Source of the DNA: an uncultured Clostridia bacterium
Lineage (GTDB): Bacteria > Bacillota > Clostridia > Oscillospirales > Acutalibacteraceae
Assembly (NCBI GenBank): GCA_904397205.1
Contig: CAJFOO010000057.1
Span: 1 to 62,400, forward strand
Direction: 5' to 3'
Length of the DNA stretch: 62,400 nucleotides
Part shown: positions 1 to 9,799 of the stretch, one piece after another
Layout of the letters: each line of letters opens with the position of its first letter
Position numbering within the stretch: the first letter of the stretch is position 1
Notes under the pieces: generated by a model
Database searches by the model: none
Seen by the model: only the letters and a program-made list of their open reading frames with translations
What the model was told of the DNA's origin: nothing
Position numbers and translations under genes: made by a program

Positions 1-863
1 AGGCGGAGATTACCGATCTGATCGAGCAACTCAAGGAACGGATCCGTGCGAGCTATCTGGCTGGAGAAGCTTCCACCCTTGAGATTTTGCTGGGTGCAGA
101 TGACTTTTTTGATATGATGGAAAAGGCGCAGGTTGCCCAGAGTATTGCCGAACACGATAAAGTGCTGATTGACCAGCTGGTAGAGAAAGTGAATTCCATT
201 GCTGCGCAGAAGCAGGAAATCGAAAACCTGAAAAACAGCGTAGCCGAGGAGCAAAGCGCCCTGGAATCCCAAAAGGCCGAGGTGCAGGTGCTCATTGACG
301 AGGCGGCCCGGGTGCTGGAAAACCTGAAATCCCAGGAGGATGAAGCGAATTCCCTGGCGAGCCAGTTAGCGAACGAGATGGAGCAGACCGAGCAGGAAAT
401 TGACGACTGGTGGCAGGATTATTATGCCAGCCAGAGCGCAGGGAACAGTACAGCCGGTTCCAGTTCTACCCCCCCGACGAGCGGGAACGGCATGTTCACC
501 TGGCCCTGCCCGGGTGTGACGGTGATCACCTCCTACTGGGGTGACGGCCGGAACCACCAGGCGATTGATATTTCCGGCAACTCCTATGGCAAAACCATTG
601 TCGCTTCCGCCAGCGGTACGGTAGTCCGGGCGAATAAGTCCGGCTGGGGCGGCGGCTACGGCCTGTACATTATGATTGACCACGGCGGCGGATGGTCTAC
701 CCTGTATGCCCATTGCAGCGCTGTCAACGTGAATGTCGGGCAGCAGGTTTCCCAGGGACAGGCCATTGGCAAAATCGGCAGCACCGGTGACTCCAGCGGC
801 CCCCACCTTCACTTTGAAGTCCGCTACAACGGTGTGCGTGTCGATCCGCTCAAATATCTGTAA
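1..863 (+). CDS. Coiled-coil M23 metallopeptidase (C-terminal part; 5' end outside window)
   Basis: The reading frame is open from the first bases, so the gene begins upstream of the window. What is visible is a long charged coiled coil (roughly 1-400) rich in Glu, Gln and Lys, a short Ser/Thr/Gly linker, and a C-terminal LytM/M23 domain. The zinc motifs are intact: HQAID near 555 and the HLH motif near 805, with a YAHC segment between them. This is the build of EnvC/NlpD-like or PcsB-like cell-wall endopeptidases, which cleave peptidoglycan cross-links at division or elongation sites outside the membrane. The signal peptide would be in the missing part. A terminator follows directly. The peptidase family is certain; the exact role is inferred. 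Confidence 0.85.
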   Translation, partial: AEITDLIEQLKERIRASYLAGEASTLEILLGADDFFDMMEKAQVAQSIAEHDKVLIDQLVEKVNSIAAQKQEIENLKNSVAEEQSALESQKAEVQVLIDEAARVLENLKSQEDEANSLASQLANEMEQTEQEIDDWWQDYYASQSAGNSTAGSSSTPPTSGNGMFTWPCPGVTVITSYWGDGRNHQAIDISGNSYGKTIVASASGTVVRANKSGWGGGYGLYIMIDHGGGWSTLYAHCSAVNVNVGQQVSQGQAIGKIGSTGDSSGPHLHFEVRYNGVRVDPLKYL

Positions 864-875
864 TATATATCTTTT

Positions 876-919
876 GCAGCCGGCCCGTCCCTTTGGGGAA
901 AGCCGGCTTTTCCTTTTGT
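876..919 (+). terminator. Intrinsic terminator after the M23 gene
   Basis: AGCCGGC at 878-884 pairs with GCCGGCT at 902-908 around an inner CCC/GGG pairing, and a T-rich tract follows. It separates the M23 gene from the greA promoter region. Confidence 0.8.
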
Positions 920-927
920 CCTAATCT

Positions 928-956
928 TTGCATAAAATGCCCGGATATGCTACAAT
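928..956 (+). promoter_or_regulatory. Possible upstream promoter in the greA leader region
   Basis: TTGCAT (928-933) and TACAAT (951-956) are 17 bases apart. The 318-base gap between the M23 gene and greA otherwise holds only the terminator and the stronger promoter at 1062. This element may add a longer greA transcript. I see no RNA gene or credible ORF between the two promoters. Confidence 0.4.
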
Positions 957-1061
957 GGATACACGAGAATATCGCCGCAGCTTTTGCCCAATTTGTCCAC
1001 CGGCTGGCCGGGATATGCGGCTTATCCTGGAAATCCCTGTGTTTAAAATCGGATTTCTTCA

Positions 1062-1090
1062 TTGACATCCTCGGTATGGTTTACTATAAT
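1062..1090 (+). promoter_or_regulatory. SigA-type promoter for greA
   Basis: A perfect consensus pair: TTGACA at 1062-1067 and TATAAT at 1085-1090, with a 17-base spacer. It lies about 90 bases upstream of the greA start. Confidence 0.85.
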
Positions 1091-1182
1091 ATAGATATTG
1101 TGCAAAAATGCCCCGTCCCGACGGACGGAATTTTTCAGGAAAGGATTTTCCTTCCGGTCGCCCGGAGGGATGGGTTCGCGAT

Positions 1183-1668
1183 ATGGCAAAACAAGTCATT
1201 TTAACAGAAGAAGGTCTCGCCGCCCTCGAAAACGAGCTGGAAGAGCTGAAATCGGTCAAACGGAAAGAAATTGCCGAGAAAATTAAAGTTGCCCTGTCCT
1301 TTGGGGATCTTTCGGAAAACAGCGAGTACGATGAGGCCAAAAACGATCAGGCGATTGTGGAAGCCCGCATTGCCGATCTCGAAGCCATGCTGAAAAACGC
1401 CACCGTCATTGATGAAAGCGAGCTGGGTACCGATACCATCCATATTGGCTCTAAGGTCGATCTTAAGGTCACAAATCAGGCGACCGGTTCGACCATGCAG
1501 AAGGAATACCGCATTGTGGGTTCCAATGAAGCCAACCCCCGTGCAGGCCGGATTTCCGATGAATCAGCGATTGGGAAAGCGCTGCTTGGCCATGCCGTCG
1601 GCGATACCGTCGAGGTGGAAGTCCCCGCCGGTGTGATGGTGTATGAGGTGTTAGAGATATCCAAGTGA
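1183..1668 (+). CDS. greA: Transcription elongation factor GreA
   Basis: This 161-residue protein binds the secondary channel of RNA polymerase and stimulates cleavage of backtracked RNA. The N-terminal coiled coil carries the acidic tip ([13 protein letters not shown], residues about 40-53) that coordinates the catalytic magnesium. The C-terminal FKBP-like globular domain contains the family hallmark [17 protein letters not shown]-like segment, here with [13 protein letters not shown]-type spacing. The ATG at 1183 is chosen because it gives the normal family length and has GGAGG 12-16 bases upstream; an in-frame extension to 1108 would run into the promoter region. A terminator lies between it and lysS, although greA-lysS is a common clostridial gene order. 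Confidence 0.97.
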   Translation: MAKQVILTEEGLAALENELEELKSVKRKEIAEKIKVALSFGDLSENSEYDEAKNDQAIVEARIADLEAMLKNATVIDESELGTDTIHIGSKVDLKVTNQATGSTMQKEYRIVGSNEANPRAGRISDESAIGKALLGHAVGDTVEVEVPAGVMVYEVLEISK

Positions 1669-1676
1669 CCTTGCAG

Positions 1677-1712
1677 GGCGGAGTGGAGCATATCCACACC
1701 GCCTATTTTTTT
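1677..1712 (+). terminator. Intrinsic terminator between greA and lysS
   Basis: GGCGGAGTGGA (1677-1687) and TCCACACCGCC (1693-1703) form an 11-base stem with one A-A mismatch, followed by TATTTTTTT. Its position 40 bases before lysS suggests partial termination or attenuation. Confidence 0.75.
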
Positions 1713-1751
1713 CACCGTTATTTTTTAGTTTGCAGGAAGAGGAGATGCATC

Positions 1752-3683
1752 ATGAGCCAAAACCAAAACCATACCCCCGAACAACCTACCCCCAGCGTCA
1801 GCGAGCTGCTGCAAATCCGGCGCGATAAGCTCGCTGCCTTGCAGCAGCAGGGGCAAAATCCCTTTTTTGTCAATACCAGCCATCCGGATATCCATGCGCA
1901 GGAGATCCACGAGGGCTTTGATCAGCTCGAAGGCAAGGAGGTGTGCATTGCCGGGCGGATTATGAGCTGGCGCGATATGGGCAAAGCCAGCTTTTTGGAT
2001 CTGCATGACCGGACCGGACGGATCCAGGTGTATGTGAAAATCGACGACATCGGCGAGGAAGCGTACCAGAACCTCTCCAAGTGGGATATCGGCGATCTGG
2101 CCGAGGTCAAAGGGATCGTATTCCGCACCCGCCGGGGGGAGGTTTCCGTCCATGCCAAGGCGATCCGCCTGCTCGCCAAGTCGCTGCTTCCTCTGCCCGA
2201 AAAATACCACGGCTTGCAGGATACCGATTTGCGCTACCGCCAGCGCTATGTGGATTTGATTATGAATCCCGAAGTGAAGGATACGTTTATCAAGCGCAGC
2301 GAGATTATCCGCACGATCCGCCGCTTCCTCGACGACAAGGGCTTTATTGAAGTGGAAACCCCTATCCTCAACACCATCGCCGGCGGCGCCGCGGCAAGGC
2401 CGTTCATCACCCACCACAATACCTTAAATATGGAGCTGTACCTGCGTATTGCCCCGGAGCTCTATCTCAAGCGCCTGATTGTCGGCGGGATGGAGAAGGT
2501 ATATGAGATCGGCCGGCAGTTCCGCAATGAGGGGATGGATGTGAAGCATAACCCCGAATTTACCACCCTCGAACTGTATGAGGCCTATACCGATTACCAC
2601 GGGATGATGGACGTTACCGAACAGATCGTGAGCGCCTGCGCCAAGGCGGTCTGTGGCTCTACTACCGTGACGTATCAGGGCGAGGAGGTCCATCTTTCGG
2701 CCCCGTTCCGCCGGATCTCCATGGCCGACGCCGTGAAGGAATACACCGGGGTGGATTTCCTCTCGTTCCTGGGCGATACCGAAAAGGCCCGTGCGGCGGC
2801 CAAGGATCTCGGCCTGCCCGTAGAACCCCGCCATGTGTGGGGGGATATCCTCAACCTGGCCTTTGAGGAAAAGGTCGAGGACAAGCTGGTACAGCCCACC
2901 TTTATCTACGATTATCCGGTGGAAGTATCGCCCCTCACCAAGCGCAGGCAGGACTGTCCGGAACTGGTGGAGCGGTTTGAGCTGTTTATCACCCGCAGGG
3001 AATTTGCCAACGCCTATACCGAATTGAACGACCCCATGGATCAGCGGGAACGGTTTGCCTACCAGATGAAGCTGCGCGATGCGGGCGACGAGGAAGCCAA
3101 CCTGATCGACGAGGATTTTGTCACCGCGCTGGAGTATGGGATGCCGCCCACCGGCGGGATGGGGATGGGCATTGACCGGCTGGTCATGCTGCTGACCGAC
3201 AGCGCGTCGATCCGCGATGTGCTGCTTTTCCCCACCATGAAGCCCATTGGAGGTGCTGCGGCGGCTGCAAAGCCGGCAAACCCGGCTGCGCCTGCGGCGG
3301 AAAGCATCGATTTTTCCAAGGTGCAGATTGAGCCGCTGTTCCAGGATATGGTCGATTTCGAGACCTTCAGCAAGTCCGATTTCCGGGCGGTAAAGGTCAA
3401 GGAATGCACCGCCGTCCCCAAGAGCAAGAAGCTCCTGAAATTCGTTTTGGACGACGGCACCGGCACAGACCGCGTGATTTTAAGCGGGATCCACACCTAT
3501 TACGAACCGGAGGAGCTTATTGGCAAAACGCTTATTGCGATCACCAACCTCCCGCCGCGCAAAATGATGGGGATCGATTCCTGCGGGATGATTATTTCCG
3601 CCGTGCACCACGAAGAAGGGGAAGAAAGGCTCCATCTCCTGATGGTGGACGACGCGATTCCGGCCGGCGCAAAGCTGTATTAA
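1752..3683 (+). CDS. lysS: Lysyl-tRNA synthetase (class II) with a C-terminal tRNA-binding domain
   Basis: The enzyme charges tRNA-Lys with lysine in the cytoplasm. Residues about 1-500 are a standard class II LysRS: an N-terminal OB-fold anticodon-binding domain, then the catalytic core with motif 2 (FRNEGMD), motif 3 (GMGMGIDRL) and a THHN segment. After an Ala/Pro-rich linker, residues about 519-643 form an extra EMAP-II/Trbp111-like tRNA-binding OB fold (DFRAVKVKEC...ILSGIHTYYEPEELIGK...NLPPRKMMG), usually found at the end of MetRS or phenylalanyl-tRNA synthetase beta. Total length is 643 residues, against about 500 for ordinary bacterial LysRS. The ATG at 1752 follows an AGGAAGAGGAG site. 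IlvD follows after 53 bases with no visible terminator. Confidence 0.96.
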   Translation: MSQNQNHTPEQPTPSVSELLQIRRDKLAALQQQGQNPFFVNTSHPDIHAQEIHEGFDQLEGKEVCIAGRIMSWRDMGKASFLDLHDRTGRIQVYVKIDDIGEEAYQNLSKWDIGDLAEVKGIVFRTRRGEVSVHAKAIRLLAKSLLPLPEKYHGLQDTDLRYRQRYVDLIMNPEVKDTFIKRSEIIRTIRRFLDDKGFIEVETPILNTIAGGAAARPFITHHNTLNMELYLRIAPELYLKRLIVGGMEKVYEIGRQFRNEGMDVKHNPEFTTLELYEAYTDYHGMMDVTEQIVSACAKAVCGSTTVTYQGEEVHLSAPFRRISMADAVKEYTGVDFLSFLGDTEKARAAAKDLGLPVEPRHVWGDILNLAFEEKVEDKLVQPTFIYDYPVEVSPLTKRRQDCPELVERFELFITRREFANAYTELNDPMDQRERFAYQMKLRDAGDEEANLIDEDFVTALEYGMPPTGGMGMGIDRLVMLLTDSASIRDVLLFPTMKPIGGAAAAAKPANPAAPAAESIDFSKVQIEPLFQDMVDFETFSKSDFRAVKVKECTAVPKSKKLLKFVLDDGTGTDRVILSGIHTYYEPEELIGKTLIAITNLPPRKMMGIDSCGMIISAVHHEEGEERLHLLMVDDAIPAGAKLY

Positions 3684-3736
3684 CAACTGGATTTCTTGAG
3701 GGAAAATAACAACGATGATTTAAAGGAGTGGTATTC

Positions 3737-5392
3737 ATGAGAAGTGATGCATTGAAAACCGGCTGCACCCGTGCCCCGCAGCGTTCCCTGCTGCGCGCGC
3801 TGGGACTGTCTGACCGTGAGATGGCCCGGCCGTTTATCGGGGTGGTGTCTTCGTTCAGCGAATATATCCCCGGGCACCGGCATTTGAAAGAGATCAGCGA
3901 GGCCGTCAAGGCTGGGATCCGCAATGCCGGCGGCGTCCCGTTTGAGTTTGAAACCATCGGCGTGTGCGACGGCCTGGCCATGGGCCATGAAGGGATGCGC
4001 TACTCCCTGTGCTCCCGTGAGCTGATTGCCGATTCCGTCGAGGTCATGCTTACCGCCCACCCGCTCGACGCCGTTGTATTTATCCCCAACTGCGACAAGG
4101 TTGTCCCTGGGATGCTCATGGCTGCCTGCCGTCTCAACCTGCCCTCCATTTTTGTCAGCGGCGGCCCCATGCTCCCCGGCCGGCACAATACCGTCAAATT
4201 CGGCCTTTCGGAAATGTTCGAGGCTGTGGGTTCCCATGCCGCCGGTAAAATCGACGACGCGGAACTGCTGGCCCTTGAAAAATCTGCCTGCCCGAGCTGC
4301 GGCTCCTGCTCCGGCATGTATACCGCGAATTCCATGAACTGCCTGACCGAAGCCATCGGTCTCGCGCTGCCCGGCAACGGCAGTATCCCCGCTGTGCTTT
4401 CCGCCCGCATCGCTTTGGCCAAGGATGCCGGCGAGCAGGTATTGGAACTGCTCCGGCAGGACTTGCGGCCCAGGGATATCCTCACCGAAAAAGCCTTTGA
4501 AAATGCCCTGCGCAGCGATATGGCCCTCGGCTGCTCCAGCAATACCGTGCTGCATCTGCTGGCCATTGCCCACGAGGCCGGGGTGGCGGTCGATATGCAG
4601 AAAATCGACCAGATCAGCCGCACGACTCCCCAGCTTTGCAAGCTCAACCCCGCAAGCCAGGTCTTTATTACCGATCTCAATGACGTGGGAGGGATCCAAT
4701 CCGTACTTAAAGAGCTGGCCCGCGCCGGACTGATCCATGAGGATATCCCCACCGTTTCCGGCAAGGTGGGCGAACGCTTCGCCGCGTTCCCTGCCGCTGA
4801 CGGCGAAATTATCCGCACGGTGGAGGATCCCTTCCGCAAGGACGGCGGTATTGCTATCCTGACCGGCAACATCGCCCCCGAAGGTGCGGTGGTCAAACAG
4901 GGTGCGGTGGCTCCCGAGATGATGCAGCACACCGGTCCGGCCCGTTGCTTCGATTCGGAGGAAGCTGCTTCCAAAGCCATTTTGGGCGGTGAAATCCAGG
5001 CGGGAGACGTGGTAGTCATCCGCTATGAAGGGCCCAAGGGCGGCCCTGGAATGCGCGAGATGCTCAATCCGACCTCCGCTCTCACCGGGATGGGTCTGGG
5101 TTCGAGCGTGGCGCTCATCACCGACGGGCGTTTCTCCGGTGCGACCCGCGGCGCGGCGATCGGCCATGTTTCCCCCGAAGCGGCCGCCGGCGGTGTGATC
5201 GGGCTGATCCGGGATGGCGACCAGGTAGAGGTGGATATTCCCGGCCGCAAACTGAATCTCCTTGTCAGCGACGAGGAGATTGCCGCCCGCAAAGCGGCTT
5301 GGAAAGCTCCGCAGAAACCCCTTTCGGGATACCTCAAACGATATGCGAAACTCGTGACTTCCGCTTCGACCGGCGCGGTGTTTACCGACTGA
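3737..5392 (+). CDS. ilvD: Dihydroxy-acid dehydratase
   Basis: IlvD converts 2,3-dihydroxy-isovalerate and 2,3-dihydroxy-3-methylvalerate to the 2-keto acids in valine and isoleucine synthesis; its 2-keto-isovalerate product also feeds leucine synthesis. The 551-residue protein has the Fe-S cysteine motifs NCDK and [18 protein letters not shown] (around residue 190) and the C-terminal [10 protein letters not shown] segment of the family. The ATG at 3737 has AAAGGAGTG 7 bases upstream and is preferred over an in-frame GTG at 3728 that sits inside that site. It starts a tight ilvD-leuC-leuD run of branched-chain amino-acid genes. Confidence 0.97.
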   Translation: MRSDALKTGCTRAPQRSLLRALGLSDREMARPFIGVVSSFSEYIPGHRHLKEISEAVKAGIRNAGGVPFEFETIGVCDGLAMGHEGMRYSLCSRELIADSVEVMLTAHPLDAVVFIPNCDKVVPGMLMAACRLNLPSIFVSGGPMLPGRHNTVKFGLSEMFEAVGSHAAGKIDDAELLALEKSACPSCGSCSGMYTANSMNCLTEAIGLALPGNGSIPAVLSARIALAKDAGEQVLELLRQDLRPRDILTEKAFENALRSDMALGCSSNTVLHLLAIAHEAGVAVDMQKIDQISRTTPQLCKLNPASQVFITDLNDVGGIQSVLKELARAGLIHEDIPTVSGKVGERFAAFPAADGEIIRTVEDPFRKDGGIAILTGNIAPEGAVVKQGAVAPEMMQHTGPARCFDSEEAASKAILGGEIQAGDVVVIRYEGPKGGPGMREMLNPTSALTGMGLGSSVALITDGRFSGATRGAAIGHVSPEAAAGGVIGLIRDGDQVEVDIPGRKLNLLVSDEEIAARKAAWKAPQKPLSGYLKRYAKLVTSASTGAVFTD

Positions 5393-5440
5393 TCTGGTTT
5401 GGCAGGCGGCTTGAATTTATCCTTTTGGGAGGTTGTTAGA

Positions 5441-6703
5441 ATGGGAATGACGATGACACAGAAAATTTTGGCCGCGCACGCCGGGTTGGACTGCGTGCAG
5501 GCCGGCCAGCTCATTGAAGCCAATCTTGATTTGGTGCTGGGCAACGATATTACCAGCCCGGTGGCGATTAATGAATTTGAAAAAGCCGGGGCCACCGACG
5601 TTTTCAGCAATACCCAGATCGCCCTGGTGATGGATCACTTTACTCCAAACAAAGACATTAAGGCGGCGGAACAGTGCCGCCAGGTGCGCAATTTTGCCGA
5701 TAAGTACGATATTCAGAATTTCTTCGATGTGGGCAAGATGGGCATTGAACATGCGCTGCTCCCCGAGCAGGGCATTGTCGGCCCCGGGGACTGCGTGATT
5801 GGCGCGGATTCCCATACCTGTACCTATGGCGCGCTGGGGGCCTTTTCCACCGGCGTGGGCTCCACCGACATGGCCTGCGGGATGATTACCGGGAAAGCCT
5901 GGTTTAAAGTCCCCTCGGCGATCCGCGTAGAGCTCAAAGGCAAATTGCAGCCGTTCGTCAGCGGCAAAGATGTGATTTTGCACCTGATTGGCCGCATCGG
6001 CGTGGACGGCGCGCTGTACCGCTCGCTCGAATTTACCGGCGAAGGGGTGAAAAGCCTTTCCATGGACGACCGTCTCTGCATTGCCAACATGGCCATTGAA
6101 GGCGGCGCCAAAAATGGGATTTTCCCGGTGGACGAGGTCACCCTCGCCTACTGTAAAGACCGCTTCCAGCGTGAACCGCGTGTATTTGCCGCCGACCCCG
6201 ATGCAGTGTACGATGAAACCATCGAAATTGATTTATCCGCTCTGCGCCCAACGATTGCGTTCCCGCATTTGCCCGAAAATACCCACACCATTGACGAGGT
6301 GGGAGAAAACGAAATCAAAATCGATCAGGTCGTGATCGGTTCCTGCACCAACGGCCGTATGGAGGATCTTGAGGTCACTGCCAAGATCCTGGAGGGGAAA
6401 CAGGTAGCCAAACATGTGCGCTGTATCATCATCCCCAGCACCCAGCAGATCTATCTCGACGCGCTGCACAAGGGCTGGCTCGAAACCTTTATCAAGGCCG
6501 GCGCCGTGGTGTCTACTCCCACCTGCGGCCCCTGCCTGGGCGGGCATATGGGCATCCTGGGCAAAGGGGAGCGCGCAGTCTCCACGACCAACCGCAATTT
6601 TGTCGGCCGGATGGGCCATATTGAATCGGAAATCTATCTGGCAAGCCCGGCGGTCGCTGCGGCCAGCGCCATTACAGGGTACATTACCGACCCCACAAAG
6701 TAA
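5441..6703 (+). CDS. leuC: 3-isopropylmalate dehydratase large subunit
   Basis: LeuC is the [4Fe-4S] aconitase-family subunit that isomerises 2-isopropylmalate to 3-isopropylmalate with LeuD. At 420 residues it belongs to the shorter archaeal/clostridial type rather than the roughly 465-residue E. coli form. Visible family motifs include [13 protein letters not shown] (near 120), VIGSCTNGR (near 300) and [13 protein letters not shown] (near 360), which supply the cluster cysteines. The ATG at 5441 has a TGGGAGG site upstream. It is separated from leuD by 20 bases and is surely co-translated with it. A homoaconitase-like substrate cannot be excluded from sequence alone, but the ilvD/leuD context argues for leucine synthesis. 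Confidence 0.94.
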   Translation: MGMTMTQKILAAHAGLDCVQAGQLIEANLDLVLGNDITSPVAINEFEKAGATDVFSNTQIALVMDHFTPNKDIKAAEQCRQVRNFADKYDIQNFFDVGKMGIEHALLPEQGIVGPGDCVIGADSHTCTYGALGAFSTGVGSTDMACGMITGKAWFKVPSAIRVELKGKLQPFVSGKDVILHLIGRIGVDGALYRSLEFTGEGVKSLSMDDRLCIANMAIEGGAKNGIFPVDEVTLAYCKDRFQREPRVFAADPDAVYDETIEIDLSALRPTIAFPHLPENTHTIDEVGENEIKIDQVVIGSCTNGRMEDLEVTAKILEGKQVAKHVRCIIIPSTQQIYLDALHKGWLETFIKAGAVVSTPTCGPCLGGHMGILGKGERAVSTTNRNFVGRMGHIESEIYLASPAVAAASAITGYITDPTK

Positions 6704-6723
6704 CTTCGGAAAGGAGAGATACG

Positions 6724-7206
6724 ATGAACGCACACGGCATTGTACATAAATATGGGGATAACGTGGACACCGACGTCATTATCCCCGCCCGGTATCTGAA
6801 CACCTCCTCCCACGAGGAGCTGGCTGCCCACTGCATGGAAGACATTGACAAGGAATTTACCAGCCGCGTGAAGCCCGGCGATATTTTGGTGGCCAATAAG
6901 AATTTTGGGTGCGGCTCCTCGCGCGAGCACGCTCCCATTGCTATTAAGGCCAGCGGGATTTCCTGCGTGATTGCCAGCACCTTTGCCCGTATTTTTTACC
7001 GCAACGCCATCAATATCGGCCTGCCTATTTTGGAATGCGACGAGGCCGCCAAAGAAATCCAGAACGGCGATGAAGTCGAGGTCGATTTTGATACCGGCCT
7101 TATCCGCGATTTGACCACCGGCAAGTCGTACCAGGCCCAGCCGTTCCCGGAATTTATCCAGAATATCATCCGCAAGGGCGGGCTGCTTTCCAGCATCCAG
7201 CCGTGA
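6724..7206 (+). CDS. leuD: 3-isopropylmalate dehydratase small subunit
   Basis: This 160-residue swivel-domain partner of LeuC carries the family signature [15 protein letters not shown] near the N-terminus and [17 protein letters not shown] in the middle. GAAAGGAGAG sits 7 bases before the ATG. A strong terminator follows, which closes the ilvD-leuC-leuD unit. No leuA or leuB is present in the window, so the rest of the leucine pathway must be elsewhere. Confidence 0.95.
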   Translation: MNAHGIVHKYGDNVDTDVIIPARYLNTSSHEELAAHCMEDIDKEFTSRVKPGDILVANKNFGCGSSREHAPIAIKASGISCVIASTFARIFYRNAINIGLPILECDEAAKEIQNGDEVEVDFDTGLIRDLTTGKSYQAQPFPEFIQNIIRKGGLLSSIQP

Positions 7207-7207
7207 G

Positions 7208-7247
7208 AAAAAGACGTTTTTTCCGCAGAGGGAAAGCGTCTTTTTTG
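7208..7247 (+). terminator. Intrinsic terminator after leuD
   Basis: AAAAAGACG (7209-7217) pairs with CGTCTTTTTT (7237-7246) across an inner, partly paired TTTTCC/GGGAAA region. The remaining bases to 7368 carry a TATAAT at 7316-7321, a possible -10 for the response regulator, without a good -35. Confidence 0.75.
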
Positions 7248-7368
7248 TCCAGGGAGGCTTTCGGCGCTTTCGTTTGATGTAATAAAAAATTCATCCTTTC
7301 GGACAGCAGATCCTTTATAATAAGAAAAAACCACTCGAATATTTAAATGGAAACGGTAGGCGATAACT

Positions 7369-8058
7369 ATGGCGGCAGGGAAAATCCTGATTGTGGACGA
7401 TGACCAGAATATCTGCGAATTGCTGCGTTTGTATATTGAAAAAGAAGGCTTTGACGTGCGTATTGCGAACGATGGGCGCAAGGCCCTGGAAATTTTTGAG
7501 GAGTATAACCCGGACTTGATTTTGCTCGATATTATGCTCCCCGAACTCGACGGGTGGCAGGTTTGCCGCGAGGTGCGAAAAAAATCCAAGTGCCCCATCA
7601 TCATGCTCACCGCCAAGGGCGAGGTGTTTGATAAGGTGCTCGGCCTTGAGCTCGGCGCCGACGACTATGTGGTCAAGCCGTTTGAAACCAAGGAGGTGGT
7701 TGCCCGGATTAAGGCGGTACTGCGCCGGTACGGCACTACCGAGGAGGAACAGGTCAAGGAGGTCAAGTACGACAAGCTCTCCATCAACCTGACTAACTAC
7801 GAGCTGCGCGTCAACGGTGTGCAGGTGGATACCCCGCCAAAGGAAATGGAACTGATTTACCATCTGGCCAGCAACCCCAACCGGGTATTTTCCCGCGACG
7901 AGCTGCTCGATCAGGTGTGGGGGTTCGATTATTACGGCGATTCCCGTACGGTGGACGTACATGTCAAACGCCTGCGTGAAAAGCTCGAAGGCGTGTCGGA
8001 TAAATGGACCCTCAAAACCGTGTGGGGCGTCGGGTATAAATTTGAAGTGAAAGAATAG
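7369..8058 (+). CDS. OmpR/PhoB-family response regulator
   Basis: The 229-residue protein has an N-terminal receiver domain with the acidic pair DDD (residues 10-12), the phospho-acceptor Asp54 (in LLDIMLPELDG) and Lys103-region motif KPF. A C-terminal winged-helix DNA-binding domain carries the usual DELLDQVWGF and TVDVHVKRLREKL signatures. It is cotranscribed with the sensor kinase 60 bases downstream and with the HtrA-like gene, so the system may monitor the cell envelope. Its target genes cannot be read from the sequence. Confidence 0.95.
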   Translation: MAAGKILIVDDDQNICELLRLYIEKEGFDVRIANDGRKALEIFEEYNPDLILLDIMLPELDGWQVCREVRKKSKCPIIMLTAKGEVFDKVLGLELGADDYVVKPFETKEVVARIKAVLRRYGTTEEEQVKEVKYDKLSINLTNYELRVNGVQVDTPPKEMELIYHLASNPNRVFSRDELLDQVWGFDYYGDSRTVDVHVKRLREKLEGVSDKWTLKTVWGVGYKFEVKE

Positions 8059-8068
8059 GCGGGCTCTG

Positions 8069-8093
8069 GCAGCCGGAGGTTCCGTCCGGCTGC
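8069..8093 (+). other. Intercistronic hairpin between regulator and kinase
   Basis: GCAGCCGGA (8069-8077) pairs perfectly with TCCGGCTGC (8085-8093) around a 7-base loop. No T tract follows, so it is more likely an mRNA stability or processing element than a terminator. Confidence 0.5.
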
Positions 8094-8118
8094 ATGGTGG
8101 GCAAAGGAGGCCAGGCGC

Positions 8119-9777
8119 GTGTTGAAAACCCTGTTTCGAAAATACCTGTTTGTTACCCTGCTGATTGTCATGGTCAGCTTTGTCTTTCTTGGGACCGTGA
8201 TGATCGTCTTTATTTCCCGCTACTGGCAGACGGAAAAGCGCTCTTTGCTGCTGCAGGACGCCTACAGTGTGGCCCAGATTGCCGGGGACAGCCTGATATC
8301 GGTGGAGGATAACCAGTATATGGTCGATACCGAGAAAATCAGCGGGTTTATTTCCGCCTTCTCGACCAATATTGACGCCGATATTATGATGACTAACATG
8401 TCCGGCCAGCCAATCCTGTATCACGGGGAAAACCAGCGGATTCAGCAGGCGGTCACGTTTGATCCCGACGGCGGCCCTTCCGGCCCGTCTGTGATCAGCC
8501 AGACAGTCATGGAAAAAACCCTGGCGGGGACCTTTAACGAGGTCACGACGTTGGATAACCTATATGACAATACGTCGTATGTGGTAGGCGTGCCGATTAC
8601 GGTGCAGGAGACCGACGGGCATGTTAGGAATATTGGCGCGGTATTTGCCGTTTCGAATATGAGCTTCTTCTCCCTGTTCCGCGAAGAGGCGGTGAAGGTG
8701 TTCCTGCTGGCTGCGGTGGCGGCGTTTATGATCGCATTTGGCGTAGTATGGATCTTTTCTTACAAATTGGCACAGCCTCTGCGCAAGATGGCCGCCGCGG
8801 CAAGGAGCTTCGGCGCCGGGGATTTTTCTGTGCGGGTGGAGATCAGCAGCGACGACGAAATCGGCCATTTGGCTCAGGCTTTTAACAATATGGCGGTCTC
8901 CCTTTCTTCCAGCGAGACCATGAGCCGCAATTTTATTGCCAATGTTTCGCATGAGCTGAAAACCCCCATGACGACGATCGCGGGCTTCATCGACGGGATT
9001 TTGGACGGTACGATACCCCCTGAAAAACAGGATTATTATTTGCAGATTGTCTCGCAGGAAGTAAAGCGCCTTTCCCGGCTGGTCCGCACGATGCTGGATT
9101 TATCCAAAATTGACAGCGGAGAACTTAAATTGCGTCCTGCCCGGTTCGATCTGAGCAATACCATTTTTCTGGCCCTGCTTTCCTTTGAAAAAAATATCGA
9201 GGATAAAAATATCGAAATCCGCGGGCTCGAAGACAGCAAGCCTGACTTTATTGACGGGGATCCCGATATGATCCATCAGGTGCTGTATAACCTCATTGAA
9301 AATGCCGTCAAGTTTACTAACGAGGGAGGCTATATCCAGATTTCCGTCAAGGACGAAGGCTCCCGGCATGTGGTCAGTATCCGCAACAGCGGCCCCGGCA
9401 TCCCCGCCGATGAGGTCGGCATGATTTTTGACCGCTTTTATAAAACCGATAAATCCCGCAGCCAGGATAAAAATGGGATGGGGCTGGGGCTGTATATTGT
9501 CAAAACGATTATCAAGCTCCATGGGGGCGAGATTACCGTGAGCAGCGTCGAAAACGAATACACCGAATTTTCGTTCTGGCTGCCCAAACTGGAAGAAAAG
9601 AAAAAGGCCGGAAAACCTTTGGCCAAAACCTCTAAGCCGGAAAAGAATGGGGAGGTTGTTGTGCAGGCGATCGAACGCATCGAAGGGGAAGTCCTTTCGC
9701 AGGAAGACCCTCCTATTGTAGACATTACCGACAAGGTTACCGACGTGCAGGACGATTCCCCGCAAAAGCCGTCTTGA
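8119..9777 (+). CDS. Membrane sensor histidine kinase
   Basis: This 552-residue kinase has a first membrane helix (about 10-32), an extracytoplasmic sensor region of about 160 residues, a second helix (about 193-215), a HAMP segment, a HisKA domain with phospho-acceptor His278 in SHELKTP, and an HATPase domain with N-box NLIENAVKF and G-box GLGLYIVK. A charged tail of about 65 residues extends beyond the ATPase domain and is not typical. The start is the GTG at 8119, 8 bases after an AAAGGAGG site. The partner regulator lies upstream. The pair resembles PhoR/ResE-type systems; the signal is unknown. Confidence 0.94.
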   Translation: MLKTLFRKYLFVTLLIVMVSFVFLGTVMIVFISRYWQTEKRSLLLQDAYSVAQIAGDSLISVEDNQYMVDTEKISGFISAFSTNIDADIMMTNMSGQPILYHGENQRIQQAVTFDPDGGPSGPSVISQTVMEKTLAGTFNEVTTLDNLYDNTSYVVGVPITVQETDGHVRNIGAVFAVSNMSFFSLFREEAVKVFLLAAVAAFMIAFGVVWIFSYKLAQPLRKMAAAARSFGAGDFSVRVEISSDDEIGHLAQAFNNMAVSLSSSETMSRNFIANVSHELKTPMTTIAGFIDGILDGTIPPEKQDYYLQIVSQEVKRLSRLVRTMLDLSKIDSGELKLRPARFDLSNTIFLALLSFEKNIEDKNIEIRGLEDSKPDFIDGDPDMIHQVLYNLIENAVKFTNEGGYIQISVKDEGSRHVVSIRNSGPGIPADEVGMIFDRFYKTDKSRSQDKNGMGLGLYIVKTIIKLHGGEITVSSVENEYTEFSFWLPKLEEKKKAGKPLAKTSKPEKNGEVVVQAIERIEGEVLSQEDPPIVDITDKVTDVQDDSPQKPS

Positions 9778-9799
9778 TATCCATAGAAAGGATGGTGCT

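Noticed and set aside
954-1064. 36-codon ORF with a CPIC motif in the greA leader
   Set aside because: Its ATG lies inside the -10 element of the candidate promoter and it has no Shine-Dalgarno site.
3684-3736. T-box or leucine-type attenuator before ilvD
   Set aside because: The gap is only 53 bases and holds no T-box core, terminator or leader peptide.
3680-5167. Long minus-strand frame opposite ilvD
   Set aside because: Antisense to a well-supported enzyme; composition is that of a mirror frame (rich in Gly, Ala, His) without recognisable domains.
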